From Candidatus Latescibacterota bacterium (lineage in GTDB: Bacteria > Latescibacterota > UBA2968 > UBA8231): a stretch of DNA of 8,452 bases. The stretch is taken from assembly GCA_022827165.1 (NCBI GenBank), contig JAJDTN010000325.1, forward strand, positions 1-8,452, read 5' to 3'. Each line of letters opens with the position of its first letter. Within the stretch, counting starts at the first letter, position 1. This document shows positions 1-6,062 of this stretch, piece by piece. The notes below the pieces were generated by a model that had not been told where the DNA came from, made no database searches, and worked only from the letters and a program-made list of their open reading frames with translations. A program made the translations under genes and the position numbers.

Positions 1-384
1 CTCCGGGTCGGCCACGCCGGTCAGGGGCATGATCAGGTACGCGTCGGGCGGGTTGGCAAGGCGGCACTGGGCGGCGATGAGCCGCTCGGCGTCGGCCTGC
101 GGGTTGGGCGCCACGCCGGAGATGAAGATCCCCCGGCCGGCCACGCGGGCAGCGGTGAACTCCATCAGGTTCAACTGCTCGTCCGTGTCGATGTGGTGGA
201 CGAGGCTGGTGCCGGCGATGGAGACCACCCGCGCGCGGTCCCCCTCCAGGGCCCTGGTGCCGAGGAGGTACTCGATGTTCTTCCCGTGGGCCTCGTAGTC
301 GATCCGCCCGCCCTTGAAGGGGACGATGGGTATGGAGATGACGGTGTCGAGGGCGTCGATCAGATCCTCGGTGCTCAGGGGCAT
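1..384 (-). CDS. Second DHDPS/NAL-family protein, N-terminal 128 residues (runs off the left edge)
   Basis: Partial gene; the catalytic lysine region lies outside the window. After a short leader the barrel starts TVISIPIVPFKGGRIDYEAH (14-33). This fits the family's first strand (P-x-TPFxxxGxIDYEA) and is followed by the helix NIEYLL (36-41). VSIAGTSLVHHID (54-66) stands where the family has GTTGE: the Gly-Thr and a hydroxyl residue (Ser60) remain, but the Gly-Glu pair is replaced by Leu-Val. ISGVAPNPQADAERLI (88-103) and DAYLIMP (114-120) match the next two strands. Unlike the lyase at 1578-2765 it lacks the N-terminal module, so it may act outside the compartment or on a different step. It could be an aldolase, dehydratase or deaminase; the visible part does not decide. 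Confidence 0.82.
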   Translation of the reverse strand, partial: MPLSTEDLIDALDTVISIPIVPFKGGRIDYEAHGKNIEYLLGTRALEGDRARVVSIAGTSLVHHIDTDEQLNLMEFTAARVAGRGIFISGVAPNPQADAERLIAAQCRLANPPDAYLIMPLTGVADPE

Positions 385-390
385 GCAGGG

Positions 391-394
391 CTCC
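391..394 (-). promoter_or_regulatory. Ribosome binding site of the second DHDPS-family gene
   Basis: GGAG on the minus strand, six bases before the ATG at 384. It lies in the only sizeable intergenic gap of the window (385-458, 74 nt). I see no convincing promoter or terminator hairpin in that gap, so the gene is probably still read as part of the same transcript. Confidence 0.55.
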
Positions 395-458
395 GGTGGT
401 TGAGTGTGGCGTTGCTCTGGCGGGTGCGGTAGAGAGTACGGAGGCCCGTCGACGGCCG

Positions 459-1559
459 TCAACGATCCACGCCGAAGGGGGACATCTCCCGGCCCGGGTC
501 GCCGGTGGTGATCCACCGGGCCAGGACCTGCCCCGTGAGGGGCCCCATGAGGACGCCGTTCCTGTAGTGGCCGGTGGCCGCCCACAGGCCCTCGGCGCCG
601 GCCACGGGGCCGATGAGAGGGCGCCCCCGGGGGGGCTTGGGGCGCAGGCCGGCGCGCTGTTGGCGCAGGACCGGGGGTCGGGCGAGGACCCGCCCGCACA
701 GGGCCGACAGCTCCTGCCCCGCCGCCGGTGTGGTGCGGGCGTCGAAGCCGGTCTCCTCGATGGTGCCGCCGACGAGCAGGCCTCCCGGGGCCGGCAGCAC
801 GTGCCCACCGGAGCAGCGCAGCACGTGGCGCACGGGACCGCCGGCGAAGAGACAGCTCTGACCCCTCACCGGACGCACCCGCAGCCGCCCCGCCTCGGGG
901 CCGCCGACGTCCGCGGACCAGGATCCGGCGGCGATCACCGCGGCATCGAAGGTGGCTCGCCTCGAACCGCCGACCTCGTGCAGGTCGCACTCCACCCCGC
1001 CGGGCGCCGGGCGCAGGCGGCCGACGGCGACGCCGAAGCGGAACCGGGCGCCCCGGCCCTCGGCGGCCCTCTGCAGGACCGATGCCAGAGTCGGCGGGTC
1101 GACCCGCTGATCGCCGGGGTAGAAGGCGGCCCCCGCAACGGCCTCCGACAGGGCGGGCTCCGCCTCCCGCAGCTGGCCCTCGTCGAGCCACTCCCCCCGG
1201 ACGCCGCGGGACCGGTTCTCCTCCAGGCGTGAGCGCAGCGCCTCGGGCTCCCCGCCATCGAGAGCCAGGTCCAGTCCGCCCAGGGGCCGCCAGCCCGCAT
1301 CCAGGCCGGTCTCCGCGCGCAACTGCTCGCTCAGCCTCTGGTGCAGGGAGTGGGCGTCGCGATAGAAGGAGGAGAACGGATCCTGCCCCCCGGTGGGCCG
1401 GGTGAGGACCCCGAGGGAGGCCCGGGTCGTGGCGGAAGGCGAGGGATCGCGGTCGGCGACGACGACCGAGACGCCCGAACGGGAGAGATAGTAGGCGACG
1501 GAGCGGCCGACGATGCCGGCGCCGGCCACCAGGACGCGGGCGCGGTCCCCGGCGCTCAC
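459..1559 (-). CDS. FAD-dependent oxidoreductase of the D-amino-acid oxidase/glycine oxidase family
   Basis: 366-aa flavoprotein of the DAO family, a normal length for ThiO-like glycine oxidases, D-amino-acid dehydrogenases and D-hydroxyproline dehydrogenases. The N-terminal Rossmann motif is VAGAGIVGRS (11-20, GxGxxG), with Asp36 after the second strand as the likely ribose contact. AAVIAAGSWS (206-215) is the typical second FAD contact. Near the C-terminus, GLRPKPPRGRPLIGP and GHYRNGVLMGP (330-340) match the glycine-oxidase C-terminal motif, where the arginine (Arg333) usually binds the substrate carboxylate. It probably oxidises an amino or imino acid to an imine or 2-oxo acid. No encapsulation helix is obvious, so it may act outside the shell. 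The start is GTG, 18 bases after the lyase stop, with a weak ribosome binding site. Substrate is unknown. Confidence 0.87.
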   Translation of the reverse strand: MSAGDRARVLVAGAGIVGRSVAYYLSRSGVSVVVADRDPSPSATTRASLGVLTRPTGGQDPFSSFYRDAHSLHQRLSEQLRAETGLDAGWRPLGGLDLALDGGEPEALRSRLEENRSRGVRGEWLDEGQLREAEPALSEAVAGAAFYPGDQRVDPPTLASVLQRAAEGRGARFRFGVAVGRLRPAPGGVECDLHEVGGSRRATFDAAVIAAGSWSADVGGPEAGRLRVRPVRGQSCLFAGGPVRHVLRCSGGHVLPAPGGLLVGGTIEETGFDARTTPAAGQELSALCGRVLARPPVLRQQRAGLRPKPPRGRPLIGPVAGAEGLWAATGHYRNGVLMGPLTGQVLARWITTGDPGREMSPFGVDR

Positions 1560-1577
1560 GACGCCCGCCGGACCGTC

Positions 1578-2765
1578 TCAGCCTCCGGCCGCGGGCCTGC
1601 GACCGGCCACGATGGGCGGCAGGTGGGTCACCGGACATCCCCGGGCGCCGCGCACGGAATAGCCCATGTCGCCCAGTACGCAGCCGATCTCCGACTCGAG
1701 GCGAAGCAGGTAGTCGCGCTCCTCGGCGCTCAGCACGGTCCGCGGAGGACCGGCGTCGAAGCCGCGCACGGCGACGCCGGTCCGGAATCCCTCGGGGAAG
1801 TTGACCCCCAGCAGCATGAGGTTGATCAGGGGCAGGAGGCGGTACTGAAGCTCCCTGGCCCGCTCCAGGTCTCCGGCGACGGCGCGGTCGTAGAGCTCGA
1901 CGATGACCTCGGGGACGATGCCGGAGGTGGCGGTGGTGCCGCCGTTGGCGCCCATGACGATCGCCGGCAGCAGGATCTCCTCGCAGCCGTTGAGGACCAC
2001 GTAGTCGGGGCGGTGACGACGCAGGCGGTCGATGGTGTTGACGATGCGCGGCAGGTCGCGGCTGGAGTCCTTGGTGCCGAAGATGCACTCGAAGGCGAGG
2101 AGCCGCTCCATCGTGTCGAGGGGCAGCTCCTGGGTGAACTGGGGGATGTTGTAGAGCAGGATATCGAGGGGCGAGTGGCGGGCGATCTCGGCGAAGTACT
2201 CGTAGAGGCTGGTGTCGGAGATCTTGTAGTAGTAGGGCGGCACGAGGGAGATGGCGTCGGCGCCGAGGTCGGCGTAGTACCCGGCCATCTGCAGCACGTC
2301 GCGGATGTTGGCCTCGCTGGCGCCGGCCAGGATCGGCACCCGCCCCTGGTTGACCTCGGCGATGAGCCGCACCACGTCGCGCCGCTCCTCGCTGGAGAGG
2401 CGCACGAACTCGCCCGTGCTGCCGTTCGGGTAGAGACCGTGGATGCCGGCCTCGATCAACCAGGCGATGTAGCGCTCCATCTCGCCGTAGGAGATCCGCC
2501 CCTGCTCATCGTAGATGACGATGTTGGCGGTGAAGATCCCGCTGAAGCGGCGGCTCCTCTCGGTGCCCCCAGGCGGGTCGGCGGGTGGGCCCCCCGGCCC
2601 GGGGTCGGGGGACGGCGGCACGATCTCGATCTCCCGCGCCCGCAGCAGGTCCCTGGCCGAGGGCGTGAGCTTCGAGCCCGGTGAGATCTCGACCTTCCGG
2701 TCGTCCTCTCCGAGGCGGGTCTCGAGCAACCGGGCGGTGACTACGGGATCTTCGATGCGCACCAT
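1578..2765 (-). CDS. DHDPS/N-acetylneuraminate lyase family aldolase or deaminase with EutQ/EutT-like N-terminal module
   Basis: 395-aa protein, about 100 residues longer than usual DHDPS-family enzymes (about 290-300). Residues 1-49 (VVTARLLETR...ISPGSKLTPSARDLLRA) form a small module like the start of EutQ and EutT and of the cysteine-rich protein at 4512-4994. A Pro/Gly linker (50-68) leads to the TIM-barrel from about residue 74. Family motifs are complete: GSTGE (115-119), PPYYY (176-180), YNIP (205-208) with the catalytic Tyr205, and GTKDSS (230-235) with Schiff-base Lys232. Family members cleave or dehydrate 2-oxo acids, for example KDG aldolase, 4-hydroxy-2-oxoglutarate aldolase and 1-pyrroline-4-hydroxy-2-carboxylate deaminase. 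Here it is the candidate signature enzyme supplying the aldehyde. AGGA lies one base before the ATG and four before the next codon, GTG, so the true start may be the second codon. Confidence 0.92.
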   Translation of the reverse strand: MVRIEDPVVTARLLETRLGEDDRKVEISPGSKLTPSARDLLRAREIEIVPPSPDPGPGGPPADPPGGTERSRRFSGIFTANIVIYDEQGRISYGEMERYIAWLIEAGIHGLYPNGSTGEFVRLSSEERRDVVRLIAEVNQGRVPILAGASEANIRDVLQMAGYYADLGADAISLVPPYYYKISDTSLYEYFAEIARHSPLDILLYNIPQFTQELPLDTMERLLAFECIFGTKDSSRDLPRIVNTIDRLRRHRPDYVVLNGCEEILLPAIVMGANGGTTATSGIVPEVIVELYDRAVAGDLERARELQYRLLPLINLMLLGVNFPEGFRTGVAVRGFDAGPPRTVLSAEERDYLLRLESEIGCVLGDMGYSVRGARGCPVTHLPPIVAGRRPAAGG

Positions 2766-2777
2766 GTCCTGGAACGC

Positions 2778-3929
2778 CTACCCGTGGGGGAGGCGCATCT
2801 CCATCTCGTCATAGGGCAGGTGGATGGCGTGGGCCGCTACCAACTCCCCGTAGGGGCCGACCGTGCGCCTCGCCACCTCGAGAGCCGTGTCGACGGCCCC
2901 TGTCTCTCCGCGGACGACGCAGGCGGTCAGGAAGTAGCCCGCCTTGTAGCGGCCCTCGTAGGCCACGTCGGCGTTCTTGAGCATCTCGTCGAGGGCCTTG
3001 ACGAGGCCGGCGGTGGTGCGCGTCTCCACCAGGCCCAGGGCACGGCCGGCCAGGTTGCGCGCGCCGGGGGACTCCCCGGGCCGGGCGAAACAGCACACGA
3101 CCTGCGGGTCGGGGCCGCTGATCACCACCTGCCCCTCCAGCTCCGCCGTCTCCCCGGCCCGGCGGGCGCCCTCGGCAACGGCGGCGCCGACCTCGTCCAG
3201 GGATCCGGAGGCGATCGCCGCCACGCGGCCCCCGCTGCCGATCGTCAGTCTCTCCAGGTCGACACGCCCTCCCTTCACCATGCCGTCGACGGCGGCCACC
3301 GAGCCCGCGTATCCCGTGGCCTCGACGATCCCGAGAGCGGCCGCGGTGGGCGTGTCGCCCGGGGGGATGGAGGGCAGCAGGACGCCCACTTCGGCCGCCG
3401 GTTGGGGCAGCACCAGGGCGGCGTGGAACTCGCCCGCCCGCCGGGCCGCCCCTTCCCCGGCCTGCACGGCCGCCTCCACGGACCCCACCGAGCCGCTGAC
3501 GGCGGCATGCACCAGGCCGCCGCCGATGAAGGCCCAGCCGTGGAGCTCGACGGCGCCGGCCTTGACCATGGCGTCGGCGCCGACGGCCAGGGGGACGAGG
3601 CCCCGCGTCTCCAGGAGGCCGATGGCCTGGAGGCCGGGCCCGGGCTCGAGAGCGGCGCCGAGGTGCGGCATCGACTCGAGGGCGGCGGAGTCGGCCCCCG
3701 GTACGAGCGCCGCCGTGATCACCTCGCCGTGGGCGGCGGCCGCTTCCCGGCCCGCCTCGAGGGCGGTGCGGGCGTCGGCCGTGGCGCCTTCGACGATCAC
3801 GGTCAACCAGCCGGAGCCGATGCCGTGGTGTCCCGCCAGGCGCACGGAGGCCGCCTTGTGCATCGAGTCGACGGCGGCCGCCAGGGCCGTCATGCCCCTG
3901 ACCTCCAGGATGCCCAGGGCGCTCTCCAT
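2778..3929 (-). CDS. Shell protein with four tandem BMC domains
   Basis: 383-aa protein in one uninterrupted frame containing four BMC domains. They begin at about residues 3 (ALGILEVRG), 101 (QAIGLLETRG), 197 (AALGIVEATG) and 296 ([10 protein letters not shown]), each running about 75-80 residues with linkers of roughly 15-24. Each repeats the A-x-G-[IL]-[LV]-E start and a lysine-containing helix: MHKAA, MVKAG, MVKGG and MLKNA. Pore-loop equivalents are GIGSGW, FIGGGL, TIGSGG and, in domain 4, RYKAGY. The known families carry one (BMC-H) or two (BMC-T) domains, so this is twice a BMC-T. The start ATG at 3929 begins at domain 1 and overlaps the preceding stop. An upstream in-frame ATG at 4265 would add 112 low-complexity residues read across the BMC-T gene and is rejected. 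No ATG, GTG or TTG lies just ahead of domain 3. Three chains could form two stacked pseudohexamers. Confidence 0.93.
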   Translation of the reverse strand: MESALGILEVRGMTALAAAVDSMHKAASVRLAGHHGIGSGWLTVIVEGATADARTALEAGREAAAAHGEVITAALVPGADSAALESMPHLGAALEPGPGLQAIGLLETRGLVPLAVGADAMVKAGAVELHGWAFIGGGLVHAAVSGSVGSVEAAVQAGEGAARRAGEFHAALVLPQPAAEVGVLLPSIPPGDTPTAAALGIVEATGYAGSVAAVDGMVKGGRVDLERLTIGSGGRVAAIASGSLDEVGAAVAEGARRAGETAELEGQVVISGPDPQVVCCFARPGESPGARNLAGRALGLVETRTTAGLVKALDEMLKNADVAYEGRYKAGYFLTACVVRGETGAVDTALEVARRTVGPYGELVAAHAIHLPYDEMEMRLPHG

Positions 3930-4507
3930 CAGCCTGCCCCGGCGGCCGGACGGAAGAGGAGGAAGGCCCGCAGCACCGACGGCAGGGGGCGGGGGATCAC
4001 CGCCGATGCCATGAACCACTCGCTGCCGCCCAGGCGCTCGCGGCCGCGGTCGATGGCCTGCTCGACGGCGTCCACGGCGCCGGTGATCAGGCTGCAGACG
4101 ACGCGGTTGTGCACGGTGAGGACCTTGGCCACGGCCACGTCGGCGGCCTTCACCATGGCGTCGTTCACCTCCACGTGGACGCCGTACCCCCGCGTCTCGA
4201 TCAGGCCCAGGGCGCCGGCCTCGGCCTCGCCCGGGGGAAGGGGGCAGCCGACGAAACCGGCACACTCGGGCTGAGGCTGATCGAGGCAGGCGCTGACCAC
4301 GTGGCCGGTGACGGCGCCTGCCGCCGCCTCGCCTTCGCGCAGGGCGGTGCCCACGTCGCCGAGGGGGCCGCGCAGGAAGAGGGTGGTGAACCCGCCGATC
4401 GACTCCCAGCCCATCAACTCGACCCGCGCCGCCTTGCAGGCCGCGTCAGCGGCGACGACGATCCCCGCGACTCCCTCGACCTCGATCATCCCCATGGCGT
4501 CGGACAC
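3929..4507 (-). CDS. BMC-T trimeric shell protein (two tandem BMC domains), with a divergent second pore loop
   Basis: 192-aa shell protein with BMC domains at about residues 4-78 (AMGMIEVEG onward) and 99-176 (ALGLIETRG onward). The linker (about 79-98) contains Cys82 and Cys88; further cysteines are at 24, 74 and 138. The first domain keeps a glycine pore-loop segment (ESIGGF, 35-40). At the equivalent place the second domain has VLTVHNRV (129-136) with no glycine run, so the pseudohexamer pore should differ chemically from those of the other shell proteins. The protein ends in a Pro/Ala/Gly tail after IPRPLPSVL. The GTG start at 4507 begins right at the fold and has a strong ribosome binding site. 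Its TGA overlaps the ATG of the four-domain shell gene by one base (TGATG), so the two are probably made together. Confidence 0.95.
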   Translation of the reverse strand: MSDAMGMIEVEGVAGIVVAADAACKAARVELMGWESIGGFTTLFLRGPLGDVGTALREGEAAAGAVTGHVVSACLDQPQPECAGFVGCPLPPGEAEAGALGLIETRGYGVHVEVNDAMVKAADVAVAKVLTVHNRVVCSLITGAVDAVEQAIDRGRERLGGSEWFMASAVIPRPLPSVLRAFLLFRPAAGAG

Positions 4508-4511
4508 GGAC

Positions 4512-4994
4512 TCAGTCCTCCTTCAGCCGGCGCAGGATCTCGTCGGTCAGACGCTGCACGAGGGCCTCCTCCTCGCGGTCGGCCGCGGCGCGGCGGTTGC
4601 AGCCGTCGCAGCCGGGGTTGGGCCGTCCCGCCGCCTCGGCCTGGTACACGGCGCACTCGGCGCAGGAGGAGGGCTCCACGAACCCGGAGCCGAACTCCTC
4701 GGTCTTGCAGCCGTACGGGCGGTCGGGGTGATCGCAGCGTCCACGGGCCAGCACTCCCCCCTCGGCGCCGGGAGGCAGCACCTCGGGGACCGCCTCCGGC
4801 GGCACCGGACGGAACCGGCCCGGTCCGGGCGGCTCTCCCCGGGTCAGGCGCAGGCCGTGGCTGCGCAGGTAGTCCCACCCCGTGGGGGTGACCACCGCCC
4901 CGGCGGGCACCGATACCTCCTGCTGGCCGTCGTGGCGGTCGCGCAGGACCTCCGCGGTGACCACGGCCTCGGAGATGTGCAGTCGGTCCGCCAC
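4512..4994 (-). CDS. Cysteine-rich protein with EutQ/EutT-like N-terminal module and encapsulation-like C-terminal helix
   Basis: 160-aa protein of unknown function. Residues about 6-52 (HISEAVVTAEVLRD, then VSVPAGAVVTPTGWDYLRSHGLRL) resemble the short N-terminal module of EutQ and EutT (ITxxxVRxx...ITPxAREx) and the start of the lyase encoded at 1578-2765. A Pro/Gly-rich linker spans about 54-80. Then come six cysteines at 87, 96, 111, 114, 129 and 132 (C-x8-C, CAEC, CDGC), arranged like a zinc or iron-sulfur site. The last 20 residues (about 140-159, EEEALVQRLTDEILRRLKED) form an amphipathic helix like an encapsulation peptide. This suggests a lumen protein, perhaps an electron carrier, a metal-bound scaffold or an accessory factor for the lyase. 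The start is GTG, three bases after the pduL stop; its last codons carry the next gene's ribosome binding site. Confidence 0.85.
   Translation of the reverse strand: MADRLHISEAVVTAEVLRDRHDGQQEVSVPAGAVVTPTGWDYLRSHGLRLTRGEPPGPGRFRPVPPEAVPEVLPPGAEGGVLARGRCDHPDRPYGCKTEEFGSGFVEPSSCAECAVYQAEAAGRPNPGCDGCNRRAAADREEEALVQRLTDEILRRLKED
4516..4523 (-). promoter_or_regulatory. Strong ribosome binding site of the 192-aa BMC-T
   Basis: AAGGAGGA on the minus strand, eight bases before the GTG at 4507. It sits within the last Lys-Glu-Asp codons of the cysteine-rich protein. It fixes the GTG as the start of the second BMC-T. Confidence 0.8.
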
Positions 4995-4997
4995 CCG

Positions 4998-5735
4998 TCA
5001 GAGGCCCGCCTTCGCCGGGCCCGCCGTATTCAGCATCGCGTCGGAGCCTCCACCGGCCGTTGCTTTCTCGAGAACGACTTTGGCGGCGTTGACGAGATCG
5101 ACGGCGTTGCCCTCGTCCGTATCGATGTGGACCTCCAGCTTCGAACCGGCGTCGACGCGCACGACCACATCCTCGAGGGCTCCCGGCTGATCGCTGTCGA
5201 CCACCAGGCGCATCCGGTCGCCGGCGGCGACGCCGTAGAACTCCGCCTCCTGGGGGTTCATGTGCACGTGGCGGGCGGCGCGGACCACGCCCTGGCCCAT
5301 CTCCAGGCCGCCGGCGGGCCCCACGAGGTAGCACCCGGGAGAACCGTCGATGTCACCGCTCAGCCGCACCGGGGCGTCGATCCCGAGGAAGCGCGCGTCG
5401 GAGAAGGCGAGCTCCACCTGGCAGGCCTCGCGCAAGGGTCCGAGGACGCGCAGGTTGGAGATCATCTGCTTGCGCGGTCCGAAGATGGACACCGTCTCCT
5501 CGGCGGCGAAGGCGCCGTCCTGGTACAGGGGCTTGAGCACGGTCAGCTCCGCGCCCTGGCCGAAGAGCGTCTCCAGGGCGGCCGCGTCGAGGTGGCAGTG
5601 CCGGGCGGAGATGTTGGCGATCAGCCGGGGTCCCGGACCCGGGCGGCCGGAATCGACCGGGTGGCGAGGCAGGCGGCTCTTGAGGGCCTCGCGAACCAGC
5701 GTCTCGACCCGTGCCCTGTCGATGGTGGCGACCAC
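4998..5735 (-). CDS. pduL: PduL-type phosphate acyltransferase (phosphotransacylase) with encapsulation helix
   Basis: 245-aa enzyme that converts acyl-CoA plus phosphate to acyl-phosphate and free CoA, closing the internal CoA cycle with the aldehyde dehydrogenase. Residues about 4-21 (IDRARVETLVREALKSRL) form an amphipathic helix before a Pro/Gly linker, typical of encapsulated PduL. The metal-binding motifs are present: ISARHCHL (42-49) with His46 and His48, RHVHMNP (155-161) with His156 and His158, and EVHIDTDEGNA (201-211) with His203. The first motif differs from the commonest S-N-RHVHL form: it has Ser-Ala before RH and Cys between the two histidines. Length is slightly above the usual 210-220 residues because of the N-terminal extension and a Gly/Ala-rich tail. 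The start is GTG, six bases after the BMC-P stop. Confidence 0.95.
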   Translation of the reverse strand: MVATIDRARVETLVREALKSRLPRHPVDSGRPGPGPRLIANISARHCHLDAAALETLFGQGAELTVLKPLYQDGAFAAEETVSIFGPRKQMISNLRVLGPLREACQVELAFSDARFLGIDAPVRLSGDIDGSPGCYLVGPAGGLEMGQGVVRAARHVHMNPQEAEFYGVAAGDRMRLVVDSDQPGALEDVVVRVDAGSKLEVHIDTDEGNAVDLVNAAKVVLEKATAGGGSDAMLNTAGPAKAGL

Positions 5736-5741
5736 CCCGCC

Positions 5742-6059
5742 TCAGCCGGCGCCTTCGACCACCCGACTCAGGTCCAGCCGGCGGCCGTCGGCGGTCAGTC
5801 CCTCCAGGATGGCGACGACGGCGGCGTCGGTGGGGACCGCGCCCAACTCCGGGGCGGTGCGCGCCGAGCTGCCCATGACGACGAGGACGACCTCGCCCGG
5901 GCCGGCGCTCACCGCGTCAACGCAGACGAGCTCGCGGCCGGTGGAGTGGAGCCCGTCGGGGCGCACCGTGAGGACCTCGGCCAGCAGCAGCCTGCGGCCC
6001 GAGAGGTTTTCGAGCTTGGCGCTGGCCACCACCGGACCCTTCACCTGGGCGAGGAGCAT
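5742..6059 (-). CDS. BMC-P pentameric vertex shell protein (EutN/CcmL family)
   Basis: 105-aa protein of the EutN/CcmL fold, which forms pentamers closing the vertices of the shell. It starts MLLAQVKGPVVASAK (the family begins with a similar strand ending GxVVAT). It has the MGSSARTAP turn at 62-70, matching the family GSSAR motif, and ends with PTDAAVVAILEGL at about 76-88, matching P-x-DAAVVxIxD. Length is normal for the family. The ATG lies three bases after the aldehyde dehydrogenase stop and the next gene starts six bases after its own stop. No good Shine-Dalgarno is visible at this start, so translation is probably coupled. That would suit a low-copy vertex protein. Confidence 0.95.
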   Translation of the reverse strand: MLLAQVKGPVVASAKLENLSGRRLLLAEVLTVRPDGLHSTGRELVCVDAVSAGPGEVVLVVMGSSARTAPELGAVPTDAAVVAILEGLTADGRRLDLSRVVEGAG

Positions 6060-6062
6060 CGA

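Noticed and set aside
385..458. Possible internal promoter in the 74-nt gap before the second DHDPS gene
   Set aside because: A TACTCT hexamer is present on the minus strand but no matching -35 element is visible at proper spacing.
451..460. Perfect 10-bp palindrome (gacggccgtc) near the end of the flavoprotein gene, considered as a terminator or operator
   Set aside because: Short, GC-only, overlaps the stop codon, with no loop and no T-run; such palindromes are common by chance in this base composition.
1341..2684. Plus-strand open frame of 447 codons opposite the lyase
   Set aside because: The opposite strand carries every catalytic motif of the DHDPS family; the plus-strand product has no recognisable fold.
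3330..3400. The four-domain protein as two BMC-T genes joined by a sequencing error
   Set aside because: The reading between domains 2 and 3 is open, has an ordinary Pro-containing linker and has no ATG, GTG or TTG just before domain 3, as a lost gene boundary would be expected to leave. Independent sequencing would still be the decisive test.
3930..4265. N-terminal extension of 112 residues on the four-domain shell protein
   Set aside because: The extension is Arg/Pro/Gly-rich, reads the BMC-T gene in another frame and precedes the BMC fold. The ATG at 3929 starts exactly at domain 1 and overlaps the BMC-T stop.
2784..4274. Plus-strand open frame of 496 codons opposite the four-domain shell gene
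   Set aside because: Antisense reading of a clearly conserved shell gene; the composition is that of a GC-rich shadow frame and no motif is visible.
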